A DNA stretch of 64,000 nucleotides from assembly GCF_024713975.1 (NCBI RefSeq), contig NC_091107.1:14373501-14437500 (forward strand). Direction: 5' to 3'. The notes beneath the pieces are model-generated. The model was not told the origin of the DNA, made no database searches, and was given only the letters and a program-made list of their open reading frames with translations. Position numbers and translations under genes: made by a program. Shown here one piece after another: positions 49,454 through 61,995 of this stretch. This DNA comes from Paralichthys olivaceus. Taxonomy: Eukaryota; Chordata; Actinopteri; Pleuronectiformes; Paralichthyidae. Each line of letters begins with the position of its first letter. Positions within the stretch are counted from its first letter, which is position 1.

Positions 49454-49865
49454 TTATTTTTTGGGTAAGCAACATATCGGGCTAAAAAAGAAATGATACA
49501 TACTTTAATTCCACAAACAAATAAATATACAATATTTATTCATTTACTGCATCTGAACTTACAAAGTTTCTCCTAAACAGGCAAAATGTCCAGCAGGTTG
49601 GTATGATGAGGGGCAACTGTCTTTACAGACTCCATGCATCTGGGAGCAAATTGAAACATTTTGGACTGCTTCATTCTCTGCAACTGAAAACAAAGAGAAA
49701 CGTTATGTATGTTTTTGTTCAAATCCTTTCGTTGTCAATTAAAAAAAAACAAACTGTAAAAATGTGCAGATATGAGCTGCAAAAACATGCAGAGATGTAT
49801 CAATACTCACCCAAAACAAGCAAGACAACGACCAGCGCCAAAACAGCCACACGATAACGAGACAT
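49454..49865 (-). CDS. Beta-defensin 2 of the array
   Basis: Three coding exons, 49865-49811, 49683-49563 and 49481-49454, giving 67 residues. The signal peptide exon matches the other copies (MSRYRVAVLALVVVLLVL). The propeptide is short, without the Pro-Lys repeat. Cysteine spacing is C-x6-C-x3-C-x11-C-x7-CC, then Leu-Pro-Lys-Lys-stop. The mature part (CSQMHGVCKDSC, then PSSYQPAGHFAC) is quite different from its neighbours, while the signal exon and introns are similar. This is the usual defensin pattern of a conserved leader and a variable effector region. A TATA-like ATAAATA is at 49932-49926 on the minus strand. It should be a secreted antimicrobial peptide. Confidence 0.85.
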
Positions 49866-50880
49866 TGTTGGGTCTGAAACTGCGTCTTTCTCCAAAACGA
49901 TGTTTAGACCCAGGATGGTTTGTCTTATTTATCTGCTCACCTCTGAGGAGGGGAGGAGTGAAATAGGAGATGTAGGAGGAAATGGGTTGGTCTCTAATTT
50001 ATTTTCAGCAGTTAGTATAATTCATATTTCAGGCAGGTTCTCCTGGAGCTTTGTTTGTCAACTACCTGATGATGGAAAATTTAAGGTTTGTCTGTCAAAA
50101 CCTGCCTCTTGATTGTAAATCTATCTAGTGATTGTGTATTTCAAATTAAAAGTTTTTCTTTGAAATATTGCAATATTTTTTTTTTTTTTTACATTTGTTT
50201 GGACAGGATTTGTTCTCTAATATGACATGCTCTTAATCCATATTTGCCTTCATATAATTGTCATGGCAACACAATCATTTAAGCGTTCAACACCTGAAAT
50301 ATCTCTGGCATAATAAAGTTCAAAACCTGTTGTTCTTTGTAGGGTTTTATCCGTGCTTGTGGTGTGGTGAAGTTGTAGATTGTAGTTAATCCAAAACACA
50401 ATTTAAAACATGATTTAATCCAAAACCTAATTTATTTTTTCAAGCACCTAATTTAAACTTGGAAAATAAGGGAAACAAAGCAATTTTTAATAGCTATGGC
50501 TGTAAACCATAATTAACAACATTGTATATTGCTGTAACGTCTTAGGACAAACTACCACCAGAGGCTTCTATTGCTGCTGACTTCAGTTCAAGCAAGTGTT
50601 ATTGATAGTCTCTATGTTGAAGATGTAAAATATTGTATCTTTAACATTTTTCTATTTATTATTTATTTATTTAGTATTACGTTGATTGATCTGCAAAATG
50701 TATGTCTTTTGGTCAATAAACTGTTGACCTTACAAAGAGTCTATGTTCGACATCTCATGCTTTTATTGAGCCCAACAGTCACACTCTCCTCCCCTCACTT
50801 TTTTTGTCCTTCACATCTACACTGATGGAAATCTGTCTGAGCAATGGAACATTTTTAACCCTCAAATAATTTGATCACTT
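49866..50880. other. Upstream flank of defensin 2 and unassigned spacer
   Basis: The first about 290 bp match the promoter flank of the other copies. The rest is AT-rich without supportable exons. Confidence 0.4.
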
Positions 50881-50896
50881 GATATTAATTATTTAC

Positions 50897-50960
50897 CATG
50901 AGAACTGGGTGTAACTCACAACTTGTCTCTTTCATACTCGTCCAAACATATTGCACAATT
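50897..50960 (-). pseudogene. Decayed rnf167 RING exon in unit B
   Basis: On the minus strand the sequence encodes [13 protein letters not shown] followed at once by a stop codon. This matches the first half of the rnf167 RING ([14 protein letters not shown]). The trailing part (CCCAGTTCTCATG then GTAAAT) matches the rnf167 exon end and donor at 38997. A stop and a lost Cys show it is dead. It is in the same orientation as rnf167. Confidence 0.8.
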
Positions 50961-50999
50961 TTTATCTCTCTCAATTCTTCATTCTTTCAATTGTGTTCT

Positions 51000-51440
51000 A
51001 AGAAAACCTCCAAAGATTGAACAATTACACAGAAAACAGTATTTACATGCCCTTCGCCTATGAAAATATTTGCTTTATGGTTTTATATACTGCCAGTCAT
51101 TGTTTATTATGGCAGAACACTGTACCACACCAGTTCTAAGTCAGCTGCAAGTCAGGAAGCCTGTGGTGTAATTTCAGTTGTGCCAAAGTCAAGACATCAC
51201 CCTCACTGCCAGGCATCAGTAATGTCTCACATTATGAGTCATTTGGGAGGGAAAGGGAAAGGTAAGGACAAAATAGTCCTTAATAAAATGAGGAGTATGA
51301 TTTATGAATCTTTATTTATCAAGAGAAAAGATGCTTAACCATTATTGGTACTGATAATATCGGGTTGTCCTAACAGTGATACTAGAGACCTGCCAGGTGG
51401 TCTTCAAAATCAAAATGGGTTTTACCTCTAGGTTGTATAC
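51000..51440. repeat. Unit B copy of the shared A/B segment
   Basis: It contains ACACAGAAAACAGTATTTAC and ATGAAAATATTTGC, the rnf167-intron-like blocks also seen in unit A, followed by sequence nearly identical to 46805-47160. Confidence 0.65.
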
Positions 51441-51459
51441 CTCTAGGTTGTATATATAG

Positions 51460-53029
51460 TATGTATATGTACAAGGCTCCGGCTGCTTTTCTGTCTGAAC
51501 TATCTGAGCTCCTCACTCCTGTCTGTGCTATGTCTCCATCCAAAATTCTGCTTTGGGACTTTAACATCCACGTTGACACCCATGGCTGCAAATTGGCTTC
51601 TGAGTTCCTGTCTTTGCTGGACTGTGCAGCATGTACAAGGTCCCACCCACAGTAAAAGTCACACATTAGACCTAGTCTGTTCCACTGGCACCCCCCTCAC
51701 CAACCTACAGTGAGTGGACCCAACCAACTCCGGCCATTGTGCTATCACATTCAGTGTTCTTGCCTCCCTGCCCAGGGACCGCCCGAGGCAGACCATCATG
51801 TTCAGGAGTATTAAGACTGTAAGCACTCCAGTTTTGTCTAACCTGATTGCTGACTACCCGACAGATTCTTCCAGCTCATCGCCTGATGACATGGTCGCCT
51901 GCTACAATACTACACCATTCCTCAGCCGTGATTCTCTTGCTCCTCTAAAAACTCGGACTATTTCATTCACTCATCCTGCCCCCTGGTTTACCTCTGAGCT
52001 TCGCTCCATGAAAGCCAATGGTCAACGGCTGGAGAGGCTTTATATAAGAACCAGCCTCACCGTTCATCAGCTTGCTATTAAGGAACATGTCATTTCATAC
52101 AAGGATGCCCCCTCTCGGGCCAGGACCCAGTACTATTCCACTCTCATTGGATCCCAACAGAACCACCACAGGGCATTGTGCTCGCCCCCCTCTCTCCCCC
52201 CACACCCTTCCGGCGACTCTGAACTCTGCTCCAAGTTTCATAGCTTTTTTCAGGCTAAGGTCAAATCGATCCACCAGCAGCTTTGGACACCTTCATCCTC
52301 CATTTTGATGTCTCTGTCACAGGATGATCTTGCCCCTGCCACATGTCCCTCCCTCTCCTCTTTTACCCCAGTTGACACTTATCAAATAACTCAGTTGGTC
52401 ACCAAGGCCAAGGCCTCCACTTGCTCCCTGGACCCCATGTCCACGGCTCTGGTCAAGGCCTGCCGCCCGTCTGTCAGCTCTCATATTACATACATTGTCA
52501 ATGCATCACTTCTGTCTGGTTCGGTACCCATCAGTTTGAAAACTGCCTTCGTCACTCCCATCCTGGAGAAGGTCGGCTTTGACCCTACTGACCTTGGCAA
52601 CTATCATCCGATCTCCAACCCCCCATTCATCAGTAAGACACTCAAGAGAGCAGTTGATGCCCAGCTCCACCATCACATGTCCACCAATGAACTTTATGAG
52701 CTATTTCATTCTGCCTACAGGGCCCACCACAGCACAGCGACTGCCCTGGTGACCTCCTGATGGCTGCTGACTCTGGCTACATCAGCATTCTGGGTCTGTT
52801 GGACCATACTGCTGCCTTCAACACGGTTTCCCACTCCATTCTTCTAACCCACCTTTCCACCCACCTTGGACTCACTGGTACTGCTCTGTCCTGGTTACAC
52901 TCCTACCTGTCTGACAGGAAACAGTTTGTCACAATTAATGGATCCAGCTCTCAACCTGCCCCAGTCAGCTACGGTGTGCCGCAAGGTTCTGTCCTTGGCC
53001 CCCTCCTTTTCACCATTTACATTCTGTGA
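51460..53029 (+). mobile_element. Truncated non-LTR retrotransposon (L2/CR1-like LINE)
   Basis: The fragment encodes, with frame breaks and stops, the end of the endonuclease domain (DFNIHVDTHG), then a 348-codon open frame at 51714-52760. The reverse transcriptase follows: GNYHPISNPPFISKTLKRAV, an [11 protein letters not shown] block with the expected catalytic Asp region altered, and [14 protein letters not shown]. It stops at 53029 before the usual YADD box, so both ends are missing. The 3' edge joins directly to the TTCTTCCCTCTTGCC sequence shared with unit A, and the left edge has a duplicated CCTCTAGGTTGTATA. It is a dead copy in unit B. Confidence 0.85.
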
Positions 53030-53850
<821 letters not shown>

Positions 53851-54833
53851 AGTCTAACATTTTCTACTGTTGTAATACACATTTGAACATGAGTTCTGAC
53901 TGAACTCTGCTATTGAGTCAGCAAAGGGATTTTTTTTTTCAACTGAACACAAAGCAGGAATGAAAAAGATTCACAATGTGTATGTGTATGGACCTTTCAC
54001 ATGTGAAGTGTATTGGTAAAGCATGCAGTCCTCCCAATAAAGTTATGCAGTTAAAAGTTAAAATTATCTACAACGGCCGGACATCTTATTTACCGCAAAT
54101 CACATGAAGAAGCAAATATGAGTAAAAGCAAAATATGAACTTGGACAGAAGTCAGAGTCGAGACAGATATACAGATGTATGCACAGTAAAATGTATGAAA
54201 GACGATGGGATACCAAACAAATTTTTTGTTTTAGTGAATTTCAGTGAATCTAAATTTCTTGAAACAATGCAACACACTGTTACATTCTGAAAGGGCAAAA
54301 ACACAGTTACTAGTCCAACTATAAATAAAAAATCTGTCTGTCTATCTGTCCTTAAACTCAAAAGGTGGGACATGCAATTAACCTTAAGTCATGCAAGTAG
54401 GGGTTAGGTTACTTTGTGAAAAGTATGTTTTCACTTCCTTCTTGTTAGGGACCCAAAATGATGGCCTGCTTCTGTCAAACATGTTTCATATGAACCACAA
54501 ATCCCATTTGGAAGCAAACATGAGTGAAAACAAAGTACTTTGAGTCAAGACAGAAATGTAGATGTTTTCACTTCAAATATAAAAGATGATGGGATGCCAA
54601 TCAAATAGTGGCAGATTTGTAGTTTTAGTTGAAAGTAAAATGATCTTCTGATGAATCATACAACTTTAAGTAAAAGAATACAAACAAGAAAAGTTGTTCA
54701 ATGTAATGTTTTATTCAACCATTGGAGCTGCATTCAAATCAGCAACACGTCAGCCAATGCAAATCCTCCACAACGATGTCTTCTGTCTGTCCCATCATCT
54801 GTGATGCTTGGCAAGTCTTGTATCTTGGCTGAA

Positions 54834-55282
54834 TTATGGTTTGGTTACGCAACATACAGTTCTGAAAAAGAAACAATACATACTTTAATTCCACCGGCAA
54901 ATAAATAGACAATATTTACTCACATGCTGCATCTAAGCATCTGAACTTACGAACTCTCTGCGGAACAGCCGAGAGCTCCAATAGAGAATTCTGTTGAGAG
55001 GCAACTGTCTTTGCAGACTCCCTGTATGGTGGAGCAATCTGCCTTAGGTCGGTCTGGCTTAGGTCGGTCTGCCTTAGGTCGATCTGCTTCATTCTCTGCA
55101 ACTGAAAACAAAGAGAAACGTTATGTATGTTTTTGTTCAAATCCTTTCGTTGTCAATTAAAAAAAAATAACTATAAAAATGTGCAGATATGAGCTGCAAA
55201 AACATGCAGAGATGTATCAATACTCACCAAAAACAAGCAAGACAACGACCAGCGCCAAAACAGCCACACGATAACAAGACAT
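54834..55282 (-). CDS. Beta-defensin 3 of the array (long propeptide)
   Basis: Three coding exons, 55282-55228, 55101-54951 and 54861-54834, giving 77 residues. The propeptide after VAENEA carries three DRPK-type repeats (DRPKA, DRPKP, DRPKA). The mature peptide starts DCSTIQGVCKDSC and has spacing C-x6-C-x3-C-x11-C-x7-CC, ending Val-Thr-Lys-Pro-stop. The third exon joins through a split Ser codon (TC + A), which brings the Cys-Cys into frame. The signal peptide has Cys at position 3 where the other copies have Arg. A TATA-like ATAAATA is at 55349-55343. AATAAA in the 3' untranslated region is at 54715-54710. Confidence 0.88.
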
Positions 55283-55529
55283 TGTTGGGTCTGAAACTGC
55301 GTCTTTCTCCAAAACGATGTTTAGACCCAGGATGGTTTGTCTTATTTATCTGCTCACCTCTGAGGAGGGGAGGAGTGAAATAGGAGATATAGGAGGAAAT
55401 GGGTTGGTCTCTAATTTATTTTCAGCAGTTAGTATAATTCATATTTCAAGCTGGTTCTCCTGGGGCTGTGTTTGTCAACTACCTGATGATGGAAAATTGG
55501 AGGTTTGCCTGTCCAAACCTGCCTCTTGG

Positions 55530-55950
55530 TTTTAAATCTATCTAGCGATTGTGTATTTCAAATCAAACGTTTTTGTTGAAATATTGCAATGTTCTTCAAT
55601 TCTCAAAGTATATGTGTATAGTCTACCACAGAGATGAAAGAAGACATTTCATTCAGTTTTACTTTATATGCAAGGACAATTTCTTCACTTTACTTTTGCC
55701 TCTCAGTGTTGAAGAAAACATGGTATTTGAGCAACAAAGAAAATGATAAACCAAGACTGGACTTGTGTCAGAACCAAAAACTACATTCACAAGGCCCTAC
55801 AGAAATAGGGTTTTCAGGACCAGAAGTATTTATGCTTAAGGACATTTCATCTCATATCCAAGACATTCAAGAAAGGTGAAACTTTGTCAAGTATCTACAA
55901 CCAAGTCCAGTTGCCATCGCTGGAACCGGTTTTGGATAAACGTGACCTAG
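55530..55950. other. Unassigned 400 bp of the young unit (copies at 58143, 60774 and 63383)
   Basis: It contains a plus-strand frame around 55634-55879 (ENDKPRLDLCQNQKLHSQG) that is open in units 1, 2 and 4 of the young array but lacks the same open start in the third. The frame overlaps others and has no family match. I regard it as probable non-coding spacer. Confidence 0.4.
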
Positions 55951-55951
55951 A

Positions 55952-56175
55952 TAACTGAGAATCTTCACAGACGACTATGTCAACCTGCCCTGAGCATATA
56001 GAAATATACGTTTTAGGTTCATTAACTATGTGTTAACCTTTCAAAAAGCCCCTCCCCTCACCAGAATCCAACAGAGTTTTATAGTAGCAGTGGAAGATGT
56101 CATTCTGTGTAATAATATGATAACGACATATTGAATATTTACCATGGGAACAGGGTCAAACTCGACCCACCACGT
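55952..56175 (-). pseudogene. rnf167 intron/RING-exon remnant, young unit 1
   Basis: Order and orientation match rnf167 at about 38815-39015. Shared blocks are ACTGAGAATCTTCACA, TTCATTAACTATGTGTTAACC, AATATGATAACGACAT and TTTACCATGGGAACAGGGT. The last covers the exon end and donor (ATGG, then GTAAAT read from the other strand). The rest of the exon diverges after about 30 bp, so no RING can be made. Confidence 0.75.
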
Positions 56176-56385
56176 TTGAAGTCAATTTGGCTGAGCAGCT
56201 TTCCAGAAGATTCCATGACAGATGGTGTTTCTGCCATGTCATTGTCTTTTTTAGTCGGTTCAAAATGTGCCTGTTGGTTTGTGTGGCATTATTTCAAAAG
56301 AAATCCATAAGATTTTTAAAAGACATTTTGTGTACAATTAGCATGTTACACCACGACAACGAGTTCAAACATCATGGACCTCGAA

Positions 56386-56525
56386 ATAAAATGACAATCA
56401 TTGCATCTGATGGGAACATTTTGTGACATTGGCATGATGCGATGGTGTCAATAGAAGCGGATGGTGTATTGATGTGTAGCCATTAAGTGGCGCGACACCA
56501 CCAAAACTCCCTTTCACTTACATAA
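56386..56525 (-). pseudogene. rnf167 PA-domain exon remnant, young unit 1
   Basis: It aligns with the rnf167 exon 40717-40854. Shared blocks are CATCTGATGGGAACATTTTG, GGCATGATGCGATGGTG, GTGTAGCCATTAAGTGG and GACACCACCAAAACTCCC. Internal deletions destroy the frame. Orientation is as in rnf167. Confidence 0.75.
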
Positions 56526-56529
56526 ATAC

Positions 56530-56760
56530 ATATTCTCACCAAAGGTGCCAATGATTGATCCCTGTGGGACACCACAAGTCAGGGGGACCCCAGAAGATGA
56601 GGCATTACCCATAACTATTACGACAGTTCTGCATGATGAATCAGATTTAAATGAGTCCAGAGCATTTTACCTGACGCCAACCCACTTTTCAAGAAGATCT
56701 AGTAGGATAGACTGATCCATGGGTATCAGAATGGAGCTCTGGGTATGCTTTTTTGTATCG
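56530..56760 (-). mobile_element. LINE reverse transcriptase fragment, young unit 1
   Basis: The minus strand encodes LDLLEKWVGV, a stop, and then CGVPQGSIIG. This is the conserved reverse transcriptase region before the catalytic YADD box in fish non-LTR elements. It is decayed and short. Confidence 0.7.
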
Positions 56761-57461
56761 TAAAATGGTAACGTATAACATTTCAACTAAGCTTGAACCA
56801 GCTCATTTTGTTATGAAATGCTTTCTTTTTGGAATTGAACTTAAAATCTTAGAAAACCCAATGAACTTCAATGAATCTAACTTTTCTTGAAACAATGCAA
56901 CACACTGTTACATTCTGAAAGGGCAAAAACACAGTTACTAGTCCAACTATAAATTAAAAATCTGTCTGTCTATCTGTCCTTAAACTCAAAAGGTGGGACA
57001 TGCAATTAACCTTAAGTCATGCAAGTAGGGGTTAGGTTACTTTGTGAAAAGTATGTTTTCACTTCCTTCTTGTTAGGGACCCAAAATGATGGTCTGCTTC
57101 TGTCAAACATGTTTCATATGAACCACAAATCCCATTTGGAAGCAAACATGAGTGAAAACAAAGTACTTTGAGTCAAGACAGAAATGTAGATGTTTTCACT
57201 CCATATATAAAAGATGATGGGATGCCAATCAAATAGTGACAGATTTGTAGTTTTAGTTGAAAGTAAAATGATCTTCTGATGAATCATACAACTTTAAGTA
57301 AAAGAATACAAACAAGAAAAGTTGTTCAATGTAATGTTTTATTCAACCATTGGAGCTGCATTCAAATCAGCAACACGTCAGCCAAAGCAAATCCTCCACA
57401 ACGATGTCTTCTGTCTGTCCCATCATCTGTGATGCTTGGCAAGTCTTGTATCTTGGCTGAA

Positions 57462-57895
57462 TTATGGTTTGGTTACGCAACATACAGTTCTGAAAAAGAA
57501 ACAATACATACTTTAATTCCACCGGCAAATAAATAGACAATATTTACTCACATGCTGCATCTAAGCATCTGAACTTACGAACTCTCTGCGGAACAGCCGA
57601 GAGCTCCAATAGAGAATTCTGTTGAGAGGCAACTGTCTTTACAGACTCCCTGTATGGTGGAGCAATCCAACTTAGGTCGGTCTGGCTTAGGTTGGTCTGC
57701 TTCATTCTCTGCAACTGAAAACAAAGAGAAACGTTATGTATGTTTTTGTTCAAATCCTTTCGTTGTCAATTAAAAAAAAATAACTGTAAAAATGTGCAGA
57801 TATGAGCTGCAAAAACATGCAGAGATGTATCAATACTCACCAAAAACAAGCAAGACAACGACCAGCGCCAAAACAGCCACACGATAACGAGACAT
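57462..57895 (-). CDS. Beta-defensin 4 of the array (short propeptide)
   Basis: Three coding exons, 57895-57841, 57714-57579 and 57489-57462, giving 72 residues. Exon 2 is exactly 15 nt shorter than in defensins 3 and 5, removing one pentapeptide. The propeptide reads ADQPKPDRPKL before the first Cys. The mature region is the same as in defensin 3 as far as I can read (CSTIQGVCKDSC to SAESSTVCCVTKP). A TATA-like ATAAATA is at 57962-57956. Confidence 0.88.
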
Positions 57896-58562
57896 TGTTG
57901 GGTCTGAAACTGCGTCTTTCTCCAAAACGATGTTTAGACCCAGGATGGTTTGTCTTATTTATCTGCTCACCTCTGAGGAGGGGAGGAGTGAAATAGGAGA
58001 TATAGGAGGAAATGGGTTGGTCTCTAATTTATTTTCAGCAGTTAGTATAATTCATATTTCAAGCTGGTTCTCCTGGGGCTGTGTTTGTCAACTACCTGAT
58101 GATGGAAAATTGGAGGTTTGCCTGTCCAAACCTGCCTCTTGGTTTTAAATCTATCTAGCGATTGTGTATTTCAAATCAAACGTTTTTGTTGAAATATTGC
58201 AATGTTCTTCAATTCTCAAAGTATATGTGTATAGTCTACCACAGAGATGATAGAAGACATTTCATTCAGTTTTACTTTACATGCAAGGACAATTTCTTCA
58301 CTTTACTTTTGCCTCTCAGTGTTGAAGAAAACATGGTATTTGAGCAACAAAGAAAATGATAAACCAAGACTGGACTTGTGTCAGAACCAAAAACTACATT
58401 CACAAGGCCCTACAGAAATAGGGTTTTCAGGACCAGAAGTGTTTATGCTTAAGGACATTTCATCTCATATCCAAGACATTCAAGAAAGGTGAAACTTTGT
58501 CAAGTATCTACAACCAAGTCCAGTTGTCATCGCTGGAACCAGTTTTGGATAAACGTGACCTA

Positions 58563-58790
58563 GATAACTGAGAATCTTCACAGACGACTATGTCAACCTG
58601 CCCTGAGCATACAGAAATATACGTTTTAGGTTCATTAACTATCTGTTTACCTTTCAAAAAGCCCCTCCCCTCACCAGAATCCAACAGAGTTTTATAGTAG
58701 CAGTGGAAGATGTCATTCTGTGTGATAATATGATAATGACATATTGAATATTTACCATGGGAACAGGGTCAAACTCGACCCACCACATTT
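58563..58790 (-). pseudogene. rnf167 intron/RING-exon remnant, young unit 2
   Basis: Same structure as the copy at 55952, here with TTCATTAACTATCTGTTTACC, which is closer to the parental intron (TTAACTGTCTGTTTACC). Confidence 0.75.
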
Positions 58791-59003
58791 GAAGTCAATT
58801 TGGATGAGCAGCTTTCCAGAAGATTCTATGACAGACAGATGGTGTTTCTGCCATGTCATTGTCTTTTTTAGTCATTTCAAAATGTGCCTGTTGGTTTGTG
58901 TGGCATTATTTCAAAAGAAATCCATAAGATTTTCAAAAGACATTCTGTGTCAATTAGCATGTTACACCACGACAACACATTCAAACATCATGGACCTCGA
59001 AAT

Positions 59004-59145
59004 AAAATGACAATCATGGCAACTGATGGGAACATTTTGTGATGTTGGCATGATGCGATGGTGTCAATAGAAGCAGATGGTTTATTGATGTGTAGCCATT
59101 AAGTGGCGCGACACCACCAAAATTCCCTTTCACTTACATAAATAC
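59004..59145 (-). pseudogene. rnf167 PA-domain exon remnant, young unit 2
   Basis: Aligns with rnf167 40717-40854 as in unit 1, with changes such as CAATCATGGCAACTGATGGG and CCAAAATTCCC. Confidence 0.72.
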
Positions 59146-59375
59146 ATATTCTCACCAAAGGTGCCAATGATTGATCCCTGTGGGACACCACAAGTCAGGG
59201 GGGCCCCAGAAGATGAGGCATTACCCATAACTATTACGACAGTTCTGCATGATGAATCAGATTTAAATGAGTCCACAGCATTTTACCCGACGCCAACCCA
59301 CTTTTCAAGAAGATCTAGTAGGATAGACTGATCCATGGGTATCAGAATGGAGCTCTGGGTATGCTTTTTTGTATC
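59145..59375 (-). mobile_element. LINE reverse transcriptase fragment, young unit 2
   Basis: Paralogue of 56530-56760 with the same GVPQGS-type block on the minus strand and a few substitutions. Confidence 0.7.
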
Positions 59376-60077
59376 GTAAAATGGTAACGTATAACATTTC
59401 AACTAAGCTTGAACCAGCTCATTTTGTTATGAAATGCTTTCTTTTTGGAATTGAACTTAAAATCTTAGAAAACCCAATGAACTTCAATGAATCTAACTTT
59501 TCTTGAAACAATGCAACACACTGTTACATTCTGAAAGGGCAAAAACACAGTTACTAGTCCAACTATAAATTAAAAATCTGTCTGTCTATCTGTCCTTAAA
59601 CTCAAAAGGTGGGACATGCAATTAACCTTAAGTCATGCAAGTAGGGGTTAGGTTACTTTGTGAAAAGTATGTTTTCACTTCCTTCTTGTTAGGGACCCAA
59701 AATGATGGTCTGCTTCTGTCAAACATGTTTCATATGAACCACAAATCCCATTTGGAAGCAAACATGAGTGAAAACAAAGTACTTTGAGTCAAGACAGAAA
59801 TGTAGATGTTTTCACTTCATATATAAAAGATGATGGGATGCCAATCAAATATTGACAGATTTGTAGTTTTAGTTGAAAGTAAAATGATCTTCTGATGAAT
59901 CATACAACTTTAAGTAAAAGAATACAAACAAGAAAAGTTGTTCAATGTAATGTTTTATTCAACCATTGGAGCTGCATTCAAATCAGCAACACGTCAGCCA
60001 AAGCAAATCCTCCACAACGATGTCTTTTGTCTGTCCCATCATCTGTGATGCTTGGCAAGTCTTGTATCTTGGCTGAA

Positions 60078-60526
60078 TTATGGTTTGGTTATGCAACATA
60101 CAGTTCTGAAAAAGAAACAATACATACTTTAATTCCACCGGCAAATAAATAGACAATATTTACTCACATGCTGCATCTAAGCATCTGAACTTACGAACTC
60201 TCTGCAGAACAGCCAAGAGCTCCAATAGAGAATTCTGTTGAGAGGCAACTGTCTTTACAGACTCCCTGTATGGTGGAGCAATCTGCCTTAGGTCGGTCTG
60301 GCTTAGGTCGGTCTGCCTTAGGTCGATCTGCTTCATTCTCTGCAACTGAAAACAAAGAGAAACGTTATGTATGTTTTTGTTCAAATCCTTTCGTTGTCAA
60401 TTAAAAAAAAATAACTGTAAAAATGTGCTGATATGAGCTGCAAAAACATGCAGAGATGTATCAATACTCACCAAAAACAAGCAAGACAACCACCAGCGCC
60501 AAAACAGCCACACGATAACGAGACAT
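60078..60526 (-). CDS. Beta-defensin 5 of the array (long propeptide)
   Basis: Three coding exons, 60526-60472, 60345-60195 and 60105-60078, giving 77 residues. The propeptide has three DRPK-type repeats as in defensin 3. After the final Cys-Cys there is Ile instead of Val (CCITKP). The signal peptide is of the standard MSRYRV type. A TATA-like ATAAATA is at 60593-60587. Confidence 0.88.
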
Positions 60527-61179
60527 TGTTGGGTCTGAAACTGCGTCTTTCTCCAAAACGATGTTTAGACCCAGGATGGTTTGTCTTATTTATCTGCTCA
60601 CCTCTGAGGAGGGGAGGAGTGAAATAGGAGATATAGGAGGAAATGGGTTGGTCTCTAATTTATTTTCAGCAGTTAGTATAATTCATATTTCAAGCTGGTT
60701 CTCCTGGGGCTGTGTTTGTCAACTACCTGATGATGGAAAATTGGAGGTTTGCCTGTCCAAACCTGCCTCTTGGTTTTAAATCTATCTAGCGATTGTGTAT
60801 TTCAAATCAAACGTTTTTGTTGAAATATTGCAATGTTCTTCAATTCTCAAAGTATATGTGTATAGTCTACCACAGAGATAATAGAAGACATTTCATTCAG
60901 TTTTGCTTTACATGCAAGGACAATTTCTTCACTTTACTTTTGCCTCTCAGTGTTGAAGAAAACATGGTATTTGAGCAACAAAGAAAATAATAAACCAAGA
61001 CTGGACTTGTGTCAGAACCAAAAACTACATTCACAAGGCCCTACAGAAATAGGGTTTTCAGGACCAGAAGTGTTTATGCTTAAGGACATTTCATCTCATA
61101 TCCAAGACATTCAAGAAAGGTGAAACTTTGTCAAGTATCTACAACCAAGTCCAGTTGCCATCGCTGGAGCCAGTTAACG

Positions 61180-61405
61180 TGACCTAGATAACTGAGAATC
61201 TTCACAGACGACTATGTCAACCTGCCCTGAGCATACAGAAATATACGTTTTAGGTTCATTAACTATCTGTTTACCTTTCAAAAAGCCCCTCCCCTCACCA
61301 AAATCCAACAGAGTTTTATAATAGCAGTGGAAGATGTCATTCTGTGTATTAATATGATAATGACATATTGAATATTTACCATGGGAACAGGGTCAAACTC
61401 GACCC
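61180..61405 (-). pseudogene. rnf167 intron/RING-exon remnant, young unit 3
   Basis: Same landmarks as in unit 1. Just upstream, this unit lacks a few bases of the TTTTGGATAAACGTGACC block present in the others. Confidence 0.72.
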
Positions 61406-61628
61406 ACCACGTTTGAAGTCAATTTGGATGAGCAGCTTTCCAGAAGATTCCATGACAGACAGATGGTGTTTCTGCCATGTCATTGTCTTTTTTAGTCGGT
61501 TCAAAATGTGCCTGTTGGTTTGTGTGGCATTATTTCAAAAGAAATCCATAAGATTTTTAAAAGACATTTTGTGTACAATTAGCATGTTACACCACGACAA
61601 CACGTTCAAACATCGTGGACCTCGAAAT

Positions 61629-61765
61629 AAAATGACAATCATTGCATCTGATGGGAACATTTTGTGACGTTGGCATGATGCGATGGTGTCAATAGAAGCG
61701 GATGGTGTATTGATGTGTAGCCATTAAGTGGCGCGACACCACCAAAACTCCCTTTCACTTACATA
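61629..61765 (-). pseudogene. rnf167 PA-domain exon remnant, young unit 3
   Basis: Aligns with rnf167 40717-40854 and is nearly identical to the copy in unit 1. Confidence 0.72.
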
Positions 61766-61774
61766 AATACATAT

Positions 61775-61995
61775 TCTCACCAAAGGTGCCAATGATTGAT
61801 CCCTGTGGGACACCACAAGTCAGGGGGACCCCAGAAGATGAGGCATTACCCATAACTATTACGACAGTTCTGCATGATGAATCAGATTTAAATGAGTCCA
61901 GAGCATTTTACCTGACGCCAACCCACTTTTCAAGAAGATCTAGTAGGATAGACTGATCCATGGGTATCAGAATGGAGCTCTGGGTATGCTTTTTT
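61775..61995 (-). mobile_element. LINE reverse transcriptase fragment, young unit 3
   Basis: Paralogue of 56530-56760 and almost identical to it. Confidence 0.7.
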
